Source of the DNA: Nocardia neocaledoniensis
GTDB lineage: Bacteria; Actinomycetota; Actinomycetes; Mycobacteriales; Mycobacteriaceae
Direction of reading: 5' to 3'
DNA length: 50,708 nucleotides
NCBI RefSeq assembly: GCF_003182135.1
Contig: NZ_QGTL01000022.1
Coordinates: 1 to 50,708 of the forward strand
The notes under the pieces are model-generated. The model worked only from the letters and a program-made list of their open reading frames with translations, was not told the origin of the DNA and made no database searches. Below are positions 8,427 to 16,667 of this stretch, in pieces. Positions within the stretch are counted from its first letter, which is position 1. The number at the start of each line of letters is the position of its first letter. The translations under genes were made by a program, and so were the position numbers.

Positions 8427-10256
8427 ATGCCGGGCGCTATGGACATCGATCTCGACGTATTGCGGGAGAAGGCCGATCAGCATGAGCGGGTTGCCCGGGA
8501 CACCCGAGAATGGGCGAAACCTCCGACAGAATGGCTGGCGAAATTCCGGGACGCCTTCGGAACCATTGCCGCGCCAGTCGAGAAGGCGCTCAACGACTAC
8601 TACAACGCCCGTCAACTGGCCGGTGAGAAACTGGCCAAGGAACACGACGACACCGCAGAGGCATTGCGCACTGCGGTACAGGAATTCGAAACTGCCGACA
8701 ATACGGGTGGATCGGCGATTCGGCAGGCAGGCAACGGAGTGGAGGGGACTCCGTTGGCCCCGACGCAGCAGGGGCCGGTAGCCGGCCCGGCGTGGCCTGG
8801 CAACACGACATCGGACCCAGCGGACCCCGCGGCACAGGCCGTCGCTCCCACGAGCAGCGCCGCGCCAACTGTGACGGCGGGTGCTGGTCCCGGTGGGCCG
8901 GAAGACGTTGCTCCGGAAACAATCCCCGAAGGCACCGAGGCCGGGGCGCAGCCTGACGCCGCGGTCGAGGGAGTTGCACCGCTGGGACCGGGTTCGGGTA
9001 TGCCTCCGGCATCGGCATCAGAGGTGGGCGCGCCCCTGGTTTCTGCGGCTGCACCGATGGTCGGCGCCGGACCGATGGCATCGACCTCCTCCGAGACACC
9101 GGCAGGCAGAGGAAACGACCAGACACCGGGTAGCACGACGGGCGGCCCGGTTCCACTCACTCCGTTCGCGGCCGCTATCGCCGCCGCGAAAGATCGAGCC
9201 GCTGCGGCAGATCCCGCGGCGGCGGACGCATCCGAGTCCGGTGACCTGCTGCTGGCCCGAACACTGCTCGCCGGGGTTTTGGCCGCGGTCGACTCACCCG
9301 CCGGGACGGTGTGGGCGGCGTCTGTCATGCGTGGCCCGGCCGGCATCGGAGTGTTCCTCACCTCGAACGAGGGGCGCGGGTGGTTGCCCGCCGGGCTGTA
9401 CCTTCCGCGCGAAGTCTCCACACCGTGGCAGTGGGACGAATTGCTTGCCGGGACACCCGCGGCCGGCTCGCCGTGGGAAGGCATCGGTGATCCCGCCTGG
9501 GTGCTGGCCGAGTTCGGCTCGGCGTGGGGGATGAAGTCCTCTTCGGCGATGTCGGCGCTGGTTTCTTCCGGAGTTATCGACGCGGACCTGCGCGCGAGAT
9601 TCGGCGACGTCGCCATGCAGGACAGGGTTGTCGCCTCGCGGGATGTCGACCTGCGGGTGCCGACCGCGGACACGGTCGACCGGCTCGCGCTGGCCGGTCC
9701 CCTCCCGGCGATCGAATTCGCGGCCGCCGTCCCCGATACGCAGATCCGGTCGCGAATCGTCGACCTGGTAGTGGAAGCCGAAAGCGAACTGGCAGGGCAG
9801 GCAGGACTGACTCCCGATATCGGTGCGGTCCGCTCTCTGCGGCAGGCGATCGTCGGCGACTTCCGTCTGGGTGTCCCGGTTCCGGAGGCGACCTGGGCTC
9901 GCCTCCGAGAACTGGACGCGAGAATCGCAGGCGCGGCGGGTTCAGGACCCAGAGATATCGATGCGCCGGAGGCCGGGCGAGAGCGGGCGAGCGGTGACGT
10001 GGCGCAGCTGCGTTCGGTCAGTTCCGAGCGCAGATGCAACGAGATGGTCCTGCTCCTGGCGAACGACCCGACGAGGCAGGTATTCCGCGATGTGGTGTTC
10101 GCGCACGCACAGGTCGTCGAGCATCCCCGATTCGGCGCCGTGGAGGCTCAGGTATCGGCCCCGGCTTCGCAACCTGGTCGCGCGACAGTCCCTGGCGCGC
10201 AACGCAGCAATGTCACTGCAGCACCTGACGTCGCGCCGCCCCAGCTCGGTGCGTGA
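8427..10256 (+). CDS. EspC-like N-terminus fused to EspK-like C-terminal domain (paralogue B)
   Basis: 609 aa. Residues ~5-100 form an EspC/WXG100-like two-helix module (LDVLREKADQHERVA; YYNARQLAGEKLA) ending in FETAD (F87-D91) then NTGGSAI. F-xxx-D replaces the usual Y-xxx-D/E signal. A Pro/Ala linker spans ~105-250. The C-terminal domain (~270-600) carries TSNEGRGWLPAGLYLP, PWEGIGDPAWVLAEFG and SSERRCNEMVLLLANDPTR, paralogous to the preceding protein. The preferred start is ATG 8427; ATG 8439 is an alternative. The stop overlaps the next GTG start. Likely an exported or export-associated ESX protein. Confidence 0.65.
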   Translation: MPGAMDIDLDVLREKADQHERVARDTREWAKPPTEWLAKFRDAFGTIAAPVEKALNDYYNARQLAGEKLAKEHDDTAEALRTAVQEFETADNTGGSAIRQAGNGVEGTPLAPTQQGPVAGPAWPGNTTSDPADPAAQAVAPTSSAAPTVTAGAGPGGPEDVAPETIPEGTEAGAQPDAAVEGVAPLGPGSGMPPASASEVGAPLVSAAAPMVGAGPMASTSSETPAGRGNDQTPGSTTGGPVPLTPFAAAIAAAKDRAAAADPAAADASESGDLLLARTLLAGVLAAVDSPAGTVWAASVMRGPAGIGVFLTSNEGRGWLPAGLYLPREVSTPWQWDELLAGTPAAGSPWEGIGDPAWVLAEFGSAWGMKSSSAMSALVSSGVIDADLRARFGDVAMQDRVVASRDVDLRVPTADTVDRLALAGPLPAIEFAAAVPDTQIRSRIVDLVVEAESELAGQAGLTPDIGAVRSLRQAIVGDFRLGVPVPEATWARLRELDARIAGAAGSGPRDIDAPEAGRERASGDVAQLRSVSSERRCNEMVLLLANDPTRQVFRDVVFAHAQVVEHPRFGAVEAQVSAPASQPGRATVPGAQRSNVTAAPDVAPPQLGA

Positions 10257-12223
10257 CCCGGATGGCCCCGACCACCACCACACAACCGGACGCTGCGCCG
10301 AAAGTCGATGCGGGCACCCAGACCAACGGCCTGGCGGCCGGTGCGTCCCTTGGTATCGGCCAGAAGCTCGAGTCGCAGAACGGCCAGTACTCGCTGCGAA
10401 TCGACAACGGAAACCTAGTCCTGACCGGACCCGGCGGCACCGCCTGGCAGTCCGGCACGAACAACGACAAGGGAGCGATCGTCCACGCCGCCTTCGGCAA
10501 GGACGGCTCGCTCGACCTGAAGGCCAACGCCTATTACCAGGCGCTCAGTGTCTGGTCCACGGAACAGAAGCTGCCGGGGGCCGCCCGCCTGCAATTGAAC
10601 AACGACGGCAGCCTCGTTGTCCTGGACGAGAAGAACGCTGTCCTCGGATCAATCGCGAAAGCCCCTGTGCGGGCGCCGTTGTCGATCCAGTTGCACCGCC
10701 CGTTGGGGGCGTCGGCGATGCTGCGCGCGGTCATCGACATGGTCGAGGAACGCCTGCGCGTCGCCGCGTCCCCGGAGGTGCTGGGCACCGGCGCCACCAC
10801 CAAGGTAGTGAACCTGGACCAGTTGCTGACCAACGAAGGTCTCGCCGACACCAAGAACGTCTCCACGATGGTCACCAGCTACAACGGGAAGCTGGATCGG
10901 CTCCAACGCGTGAAGGACACACTGCACGCGATGACCACAGCCGTCGACGCCTCGACCGCCGAGGTCTCGGAACGACGAAAGCAAACACTCGACAAGATCG
11001 AGAAGATCGTCAGCGATCTCAACGACAAACTCTGGGAACCGAATCGCGTCTCCACCGCTACGACCGGGGGCGACGGCAAGTACGCCGATATCAGCTATGA
11101 CGAACGAGGAGAACTGCGCTCGGCGAAACTGCGCCCACACACGGAGGAGGCCTTGCTGAGGACCTTGTTCGATGCGGTCGGCGCTGTCGAAACCGAGATC
11201 AAAGCGATGGTGGCGGCAGCGGACAACAGCGGGCAGAAAATCGGCCAGAACGTTCCTCACTACGAGAACGAACGCCCCCGAACCGACTCCGGTGTAGCCC
11301 CGGCAATCGAAACTACCGACTACTCGCCACTTTTCACGGATCTGCTCGGAGAAACCGCAGCCGACGACGACCGCGACACCGATCCGGCCGCACCCCGCGG
11401 CGGGGATTCCGGAGTGCTCACGCTACTGAACTCGGCGATCCGTGATCTGAAGGCCGGCGGCACAGCGAAGGCGGCTGGGACCAGCGCGCCCGGCGGCGGG
11501 CAGTCCGCAGGCGGCGGGAGTAATCCGTTGGCCGCGATGTCGCAGATGTTGCCACTGCTCATGTCCAGCATGATGATGAACAACTCGGCGAACTCGCGTG
11601 ACAAGAAGCGGAAGCAATCCGACGAGCCGGACGAGACCAGACCAGAGCCAGCGCCCGCGCCGGAGCCGCAGGCCCAGGCGTCGGCAGTGCCCGCGCCAGG
11701 TGGTGGGCCGGAAGCGGCTCTCCCGCCACCGTCCGCGGTCACCGCCACCCCGGCTCGGCCCGCGACCATGGTCGATCTGAAGCTCGCTGGCCTCCGTTCC
11801 CAAGAGGTGAGCTCGGTGGTCGCCGAAGCGGTGCAGAAGGAACTGAACAACCCGAACGGCAGCGACGCCAAGACGGCGTATCAGGGCACCGCAGGCCAGG
11901 CCGACACTTGGACACAAGCGGACGGGTCGCAATTGCGCACCGGCGACATCGTCGAGTGGCGGAACGGAACCGGGCTTCTGGTTGTCTCGGAGAACGGCGT
12001 CCAGGTGATCGTCGACGGTCAATTGACACCGCTCGAACAAGATGGCCAGCCGAAGGACGGCCGCGGGAGATTCGGCGAATTCATGGCGTTCCGGCACCCC
12101 GGTGGTGCCGATTCCGCCCCCGCCCCCGTGATCGACCCGAGCGGCGCGCCACCGCCCATCCCTGCGCCCGTTCCCGCCGGAACTACGGCGGCCCGGCCCG
12201 TGCCCGGCAGCCGGACGACCTAG
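10253..12223 (+). CDS. bulb-type (GNA-like) lectin fused to helical domain and degenerate NlpC-like tail
   Basis: 656 aa. Residues ~25-135 show the repeating beta-prism pattern of bulb-type mannose lectins: LESQNGQYSLRIDNGNLVL, GTAWQSGT, SVWST and LQLNNDGSLVVLDEKN. The first repeat is close to the QxDxNxVxY sugar-binding motif; the later ones are more degenerate. Residues ~140-330 are helical, including a stretch of coiled-coil character. A Gly/Ala/Met linker contains SQMLPLLMSSM. The last ~110 residues (LRTGDIVEWRNGTGLLVV ... FGEFMAFRHPGG) are paralogous to the tail of the protein at 1199. GTG 10253 overlaps the preceding stop; ATG 10262 is an alternative. Probable role: glycan or cell-wall-binding ESX-exported protein (inference). 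Confidence 0.7.
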   Translation: MTRMAPTTTTQPDAAPKVDAGTQTNGLAAGASLGIGQKLESQNGQYSLRIDNGNLVLTGPGGTAWQSGTNNDKGAIVHAAFGKDGSLDLKANAYYQALSVWSTEQKLPGAARLQLNNDGSLVVLDEKNAVLGSIAKAPVRAPLSIQLHRPLGASAMLRAVIDMVEERLRVAASPEVLGTGATTKVVNLDQLLTNEGLADTKNVSTMVTSYNGKLDRLQRVKDTLHAMTTAVDASTAEVSERRKQTLDKIEKIVSDLNDKLWEPNRVSTATTGGDGKYADISYDERGELRSAKLRPHTEEALLRTLFDAVGAVETEIKAMVAAADNSGQKIGQNVPHYENERPRTDSGVAPAIETTDYSPLFTDLLGETAADDDRDTDPAAPRGGDSGVLTLLNSAIRDLKAGGTAKAAGTSAPGGGQSAGGGSNPLAAMSQMLPLLMSSMMMNNSANSRDKKRKQSDEPDETRPEPAPAPEPQAQASAVPAPGGGPEAALPPPSAVTATPARPATMVDLKLAGLRSQEVSSVVAEAVQKELNNPNGSDAKTAYQGTAGQADTWTQADGSQLRTGDIVEWRNGTGLLVVSENGVQVIVDGQLTPLEQDGQPKDGRGRFGEFMAFRHPGGADSAPAPVIDPSGAPPPIPAPVPAGTTAARPVPGSRTT

Positions 12224-12260
12224 AAGGCGCGACAGCGATGGACACGAGCGAGGCGGCCAG

Positions 12261-13199
12261 ATGACAGCACTGACTGGCGAGTTATCCGGTGCACTTGACC
12301 AGCTGCTCGGGCTGTACGGCGGGGGTTCTCCCGAGCCAGCGCATACACCAACGGCGCTGCGGCCGGTGGCAGCCGAGGCGGGAACGCGGTCCGGCGCGGC
12401 GCCAGCCGCTTACCAAGACGCGGAGGGAAAGCGGGCGGCGGTGATCGAATCCTTGGTCGGGAAGGACACCACGGTCGGTAAGGCGGTCCAGGACTCAGTG
12501 GACACCACGATCGCCGGACGAAACCGGTTGAAGGACCACATCGCGAATTTCCACGCGCAAGTCAAGGCCATCACCTCACTGGGTGACCTGCGGTTCGGTG
12601 GCCCGGCACTGCTCGACGCCGCGCAATCGGCCCTGTCGAGCGCGACGAAGCAGGTCGACAGCGATACCGGAGCCGCGCGGCAACAGGCCGCGCGCATCGT
12701 CCCGCCCGCCCAGCGCGCCCGCGGGGGATCCCGCCAGAGAAGCGCACGCCGCACCCGACAGGGATACCGGAGTTCCCGCGCCCGGTTTCGCCGCCATGCC
12801 GCGATCCGCTCCGACGGCACGAAGGGAAGCAATGCGGTGAGCATCGCCAGCCAGTGGCTGGGAACGCCGTACATCTGGGGTGGCGGCAACGCGAACGGAC
12901 CGACGGGCGGCGGATTCGATTGCTCCGGCCTCACCCAATACGCCGTCGCGCAGGCGTCTGGGGGAGAGGTGCAGTTGCCACGGACCACCTACGAACAGAT
13001 CTACAGCGGGGTCCGGGTGGCGCCCGGCGACGTGCGCCCGGGCGATCTCGTCTTTCCCGCCGAATCATTCAGCCACCGTGGCCCCGAACATGTGCAGCTC
13101 GCCGCGGGCAACGGCCTCGTTATCGAGGCACCGCACAGCAACGCGTCGGTCAGATGGAGCCAGATGCCCGACAGGGCGGTCGTCGTCAGGGTGTTGTGA
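12261..13199 (+). CDS. NlpC/P60-family cell-wall hydrolase of ESX operon
   Basis: 312 aa. Residues ~60-145 form a helical region, and the C-terminal ~120 residues are a clear NlpC/P60 domain: WLGTPYIWGGG, then catalytic FDCSGL (C221), PGDLVFP, EHVQLAAG (H277) and EAPHSN (H292 as probable third polar residue). Members cleave peptidoglycan stem peptides. No Sec signal peptide is seen, consistent with ESX export or with a helical partner. Residues ~148-190 are abnormally Arg-rich, while the +1 frame over the same bases encodes an ordinary Pro/Ala linker; see findings for a possible pair of compensating frameshifts. Start ATG 12261. Confidence 0.8.
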   Translation: MTALTGELSGALDQLLGLYGGGSPEPAHTPTALRPVAAEAGTRSGAAPAAYQDAEGKRAAVIESLVGKDTTVGKAVQDSVDTTIAGRNRLKDHIANFHAQVKAITSLGDLRFGGPALLDAAQSALSSATKQVDSDTGAARQQAARIVPPAQRARGGSRQRSARRTRQGYRSSRARFRRHAAIRSDGTKGSNAVSIASQWLGTPYIWGGGNANGPTGGGFDCSGLTQYAVAQASGGEVQLPRTTYEQIYSGVRVAPGDVRPGDLVFPAESFSHRGPEHVQLAAGNGLVIEAPHSNASVRWSQMPDRAVVVRVL

Positions 13200-13227
13200 G
13201 TAGTCACCGCAGAACAGGTCCAGGTCC

Positions 13228-14790
13228 GTGGCGATAGAGATCCCGTCGGAAGTCGCCTTCTTCCTCAACATGATCGGGGTCCCGTACCCCGACATCAACG
13301 AGGACCATGTGCGTGCGCTCGGCGACCATGTGCGCACTTTCGCCACGGACGTCGAGAACACTCACGCGGCGGCGTCCGGTGCGATCAAAGACATGAACTC
13401 GGTCTATTCCGGTGTCTCCTATGACGCCTTGGCCTACTCGTGGGCGGCGATGAGCGCGTCGAACATGGCGGATCTGCAGACCGCCTGCACGGTGGTCGGC
13501 AACGCGCTGGACGTCGCCGCGACGGTGATCACCGCGGTGAAGGTCGCAGTGCTGGCCGAACTCGCGGCCCTGGCGACAACGTTCGCAATCACGATGTTCA
13601 CGCCGGGCCTGGCGGTGACGGGACCGGCGGTCGCCGCGGTCGCGCGCAGGCTGTGCACCGGGATGGAGGAGATGATCATCGGCTACATCGCCGCGGAGGT
13701 ACTGGAACGGGCGATCGCACCGCTAGAGGACACGATCGACCGGATGATCAGGGGCGTCACGTCCGCCGCCGCCCACGACCTGCTCGGTATTCCTCCGCCG
13801 GACCTCAACGCCGTGAAGCCGTTGCACATCGAGCCGGACAAGGTCCTGGGCTACGCCCAACAACTCGACGACTACGCCGACGACATCCTCGGCCACGCCG
13901 ACACATTCGCGAAGAACGTGGCGGCGCTCGACTTCACGACATCGGTGCCGGATTTCCCGGACCCGCCTGGGTCAGTCGCGCCACCCGGCCACAGCGCGCA
14001 CTCGCCGGGGTTGCCGGCTGTACCGCCAGCAGGTCCCACCTTCGACGTGGACTCACGCGCTCCGTCGAGCCTCCTGTCATCTCCCTGTGAACTGCCGGAG
14101 GATAATACATGGACCGCGGACAGCGGCCTCACGGGAGGCGGCGCGAGATCTGCAGGAGCTGGCTCGGTCATCTCTTCCGGGTACGGGATGAACGATTTGG
14201 ACGTGCGTCCTTCGGCGACCGGCGCTTCGCTGGCACCGCCACTGGACAGTCCTGTAGTGCAACCAGATTCAAACACGCGAGCAGAGCCATCGACAGCGCA
14301 TTCACCGGCGACCGGATCGCCACTCGAACACACGCGTCCGGGGCCCGCCGAGGTAGCTCCGGCAGAGATCCCCCCTACCACGGCGAGCATCGCGGGCACG
14401 GGGGCCTCCATGGAGGGGGCGGCGCCTGCGGCTCGCTTCCCCGTGACGGGGTCCGCCGGTCAGTGGGGTGGCATGCCGAGTGACCCAATGGCTTCTGGTG
14501 CCGCGCCCACATCTTCCCCATGGGGCCGCCGAAAGGAGTCCGAAACACCGGCGACTCCATGGCGCAGCGCCCGCAGCGCCCCGGCGCGTCCGGCACCGGA
14601 GAAGCGACCGGAACCGTCGAGTTCGTCGACGAACCCCGACACGAGTCCGGCGGCCGGCTCCGGCGACACTCCGTGGTCCACGGATGCGGTCGCTGCACGT
14701 CCGCCTCTTGTGTCGGCTCGAGCGACTGACAAGCCGCCGGTGGTCGACGGCCGGGTTGCCGGCGATGCCGCGGCGAAGGGTCAGGTATAG
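13228..14790 (+). CDS. CpnT-like N-terminal scaffold (WXG100-like) with disordered tail, no toxin domain
   Basis: 520 aa, GTG start. Residues ~1-190 match the all-helical N-terminal domain of CpnT-like/ESX polymorphic toxins: a YPDINEDHVRALGDHVRTFA segment, a mid-domain Trp in YSWAAMSAS, and long Ala-rich helices (AVLAELAALATTFA). Residues ~195-520 are Pro/Ser/Ala-rich and disordered, and the protein stops with no recognisable C-terminal toxin domain. It converges with the minus-strand gene at 14781-15542, overlapping by 10 bases. It could deliver a separately encoded toxin, or be a scaffold that has lost its toxin. The family match is by pattern only. Confidence 0.65.
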   Translation: MAIEIPSEVAFFLNMIGVPYPDINEDHVRALGDHVRTFATDVENTHAAASGAIKDMNSVYSGVSYDALAYSWAAMSASNMADLQTACTVVGNALDVAATVITAVKVAVLAELAALATTFAITMFTPGLAVTGPAVAAVARRLCTGMEEMIIGYIAAEVLERAIAPLEDTIDRMIRGVTSAAAHDLLGIPPPDLNAVKPLHIEPDKVLGYAQQLDDYADDILGHADTFAKNVAALDFTTSVPDFPDPPGSVAPPGHSAHSPGLPAVPPAGPTFDVDSRAPSSLLSSPCELPEDNTWTADSGLTGGGARSAGAGSVISSGYGMNDLDVRPSATGASLAPPLDSPVVQPDSNTRAEPSTAHSPATGSPLEHTRPGPAEVAPAEIPPTTASIAGTGASMEGAAPAARFPVTGSAGQWGGMPSDPMASGAAPTSSPWGRRKESETPATPWRSARSAPARPAPEKRPEPSSSSTNPDTSPAAGSGDTPWSTDAVAARPPLVSARATDKPPVVDGRVAGDAAAKGQV

Positions 14791-15542
14791 CGCCGCACCT
14801 TGCCCCCGACGAGGGACGCTCGCGAGTGCGGGCCCGCGAGCTCGAGGTAGGGGCAATCGTTGACGGAGTCCCGCAGAGCCACGGTGTGATCGTCCGGAGC
14901 GACCCACAGCAGCCGCGCATCCCGAAGCCAGGGACGCAGATCGAAATCGAGTTCGGCGGTGGGGGACTCGTGACTGTTCCAGCCCAACCATTCGCCGTCT
15001 CGTCGAACGGGGTAGCAGCCCATTCCCCACGTGTTCTCGAGCGGAACTTCCGGCGGGAGCGAGCCGAAGTATGTGACCGCCCACCCGGTGTGCGGTCCGA
15101 TCGCTACCTGGGTGAGGACCGCGCGCACCTCGGACTCGCGGAGGAGACGAGGGATCACGTAGGGGACGCCAGGCCCTGGTCGGCGTCGTCGTTCCGTGTG
15201 CGGGATCGGTTCATCCAGGCGCATGGCGCCCGTCATGGCCAACCAAGTGGGCGGAAGCTTGGGAGTCAGGCGGATCGGTCTGTCGTATTCCCAGAACCAG
15301 CCGTCCAAACCGACGACGTCCATGGGGTAGTGAACGACCGAGTCGGTATCGGGGCACCGCGCCACAGCGACCGGGCGGAGGAGGTCGCGGTAGCGGGCGT
15401 GTAGTGCGCTTTGTTCGGTTTCCGCAGCCAGCGCGGCATCCGAGTCGCCGCGTTGGTGGGCTGCTCGGATTGTGGTGTGCAGGCCGGCCTCGGCGTCGAG
15501 GATCCGACGGCGGACCGACACGAGATCAAGATTGTCTGTCAT
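14781..15542 (-). CDS. possible immunity protein for the adjacent cyclase-like toxin
   Basis: 253 aa, ATG at 15542 overlapping the stop of the toxin gene (ATGA), so it is translated directly after it. An N-terminal helix (~5-60) is followed by a mixed alpha/beta domain rich in Trp, Pro and Asp (DGWFWEYDRPIRL, WAVTYFGSLPPEVP, GEWLGWNSHESP, LLWVAPDD). No signal peptide or transmembrane helix is seen, so it is cytosolic. I do not recognise a family. Gene order (toxin first, then a tightly coupled cytosolic protein of unknown family) is the usual layout of polymorphic toxin-immunity pairs, which is the only basis for the call. Confidence 0.5.
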   Translation of the reverse strand: MTDNLDLVSVRRRILDAEAGLHTTIRAAHQRGDSDAALAAETEQSALHARYRDLLRPVAVARCPDTDSVVHYPMDVVGLDGWFWEYDRPIRLTPKLPPTWLAMTGAMRLDEPIPHTERRRRPGPGVPYVIPRLLRESEVRAVLTQVAIGPHTGWAVTYFGSLPPEVPLENTWGMGCYPVRRDGEWLGWNSHESPTAELDFDLRPWLRDARLLWVAPDDHTVALRDSVNDCPYLELAGPHSRASLVGGKVRRYT

Positions 15543-16492
15543 AGCCCAGCGTCCCCCGTCGTCTTTGAGTGTTGATAGACGGTCAAATTCGGACGGGCCA
15601 CCGCTGCGGCGTCGCTCGCGTCGGTGAGGATCGGCGATGTGTGCGGTGCGAATTGGACCAAAGGCTCGCGTCCAGATGCATGGTCGTCGGCGATGGTCTG
15701 GAATATTTGCTGGTCGAATTGCGTCGACGGTTGCCAGTACATGTGGGGACCATGTTGCACGCCCATGTCGGCTCGTCGCATCTCCTCAAGGATAGGCCAG
15801 AACTCGTGTTCGTGAAGTATGGTGCCGTCCGTGTGCCGGATGTCGAAAAGGTCGTGGTCGCAGGTGAGGGGGCGAAGGATGTCGCGATCATCTCGCAGGT
15901 GGACGACGCCGTCGCGGATTGCGTAGTCCCCAGTTGCCACCAGCCGATTCATCTCGGGTCGTAGGATGTGAAATTCATTGCGCCGCATATCAAAGCGTTC
16001 GTGCAGCGCGGTTGAATCGACGCCGCTGGGAAGCCGCGTCGGCATGGTGGGTTCGAAGTGCCCGATCAAACCGACGTGGTCGGAGGAGGCACCCAGCGCG
16101 GTGTCGAGTTGGTTGATGCTTTTCGCTTTGATGCTAGTCGGTTTGGGTAGGGCACCGACCTCCAGCCAGTGCACAGTTGCTGGGTTGGCGGGTCTGACGT
16201 CGATGACGATGGCGTACCGGTCCGCGAATGACTGGAATCTCCGTTGGTTGGCCTCTGGAATGCCGAAGCGGGTTGCGATGCCGGTTGTGGAAATCGGCCC
16301 CGTGTTGCCGAGGTCTTTGCCGACATCTGTGACCATGTTGCGCCCGCGTAGTTCTGCTGCGCTCGCTTCTGACGTTGTCTGACGCAGCGCACCTGTCATC
16401 TCACTGGTCGTGGCCTTGTAGCCGTGGGTGGATTCCCGGATCGCGTTGACGATTCGCTCTGATCGGTCGCGGAAAGCCCGCGCTATCCACAC
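15539..16492 (-). CDS. EF/CyaA/ExoY-type (anthrax edema-factor-like) nucleotidyl cyclase toxin
   Basis: 317 aa, GTG at 16492 after the ribosome site AAGGGG; an in-frame TGA two codons upstream fixes the N-terminus. From ~78 it follows the edema-factor/CyaA catalytic layout: GIP, then IDVRP with R100, KPTSIKAKS with K117 and K124, CDHDLF with D212 and D214, and VQHG with H247 followed by FDQQIF. The Arg-to-Lys gap of 17 and Lys-to-Lys gap of 7 equal R41/K58/K65 of Bordetella CyaA, and D-x-D corresponds to D188/D190 (from memory). Such toxins make cAMP or other cyclic nucleotides, usually after activation by a host factor. The Asn after VQHG (CyaA N304) looks replaced. The N-terminal ~70 residues are a short linker with no export domain. 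Codon third positions look less GC-rich than in neighbouring genes. Confidence 0.72.
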   Translation of the reverse strand: MWIARAFRDRSERIVNAIRESTHGYKATTSEMTGALRQTTSEASAAELRGRNMVTDVGKDLGNTGPISTTGIATRFGIPEANQRRFQSFADRYAIVIDVRPANPATVHWLEVGALPKPTSIKAKSINQLDTALGASSDHVGLIGHFEPTMPTRLPSGVDSTALHERFDMRRNEFHILRPEMNRLVATGDYAIRDGVVHLRDDRDILRPLTCDHDLFDIRHTDGTILHEHEFWPILEEMRRADMGVQHGPHMYWQPSTQFDQQIFQTIADDHASGREPLVQFAPHTSPILTDASDAAAVARPNLTVYQHSKTTGDAGL

Positions 16493-16667
16493 AGTTCACC
16501 CCTTCATGCGACTGGTCGGCGCTTGCCGACGCCGGTACCACTGCGGCGCAGCAGTTCCACAGCGTGAGGTGAAGCAGCTTCGCGGCGGCCTCACGGTCTG
16601 CAAGCGCGTCGACCGCCGCGAAGTGCCGGTTACCGGGATGAGGACCGGAACCATCACGGACGGTACA

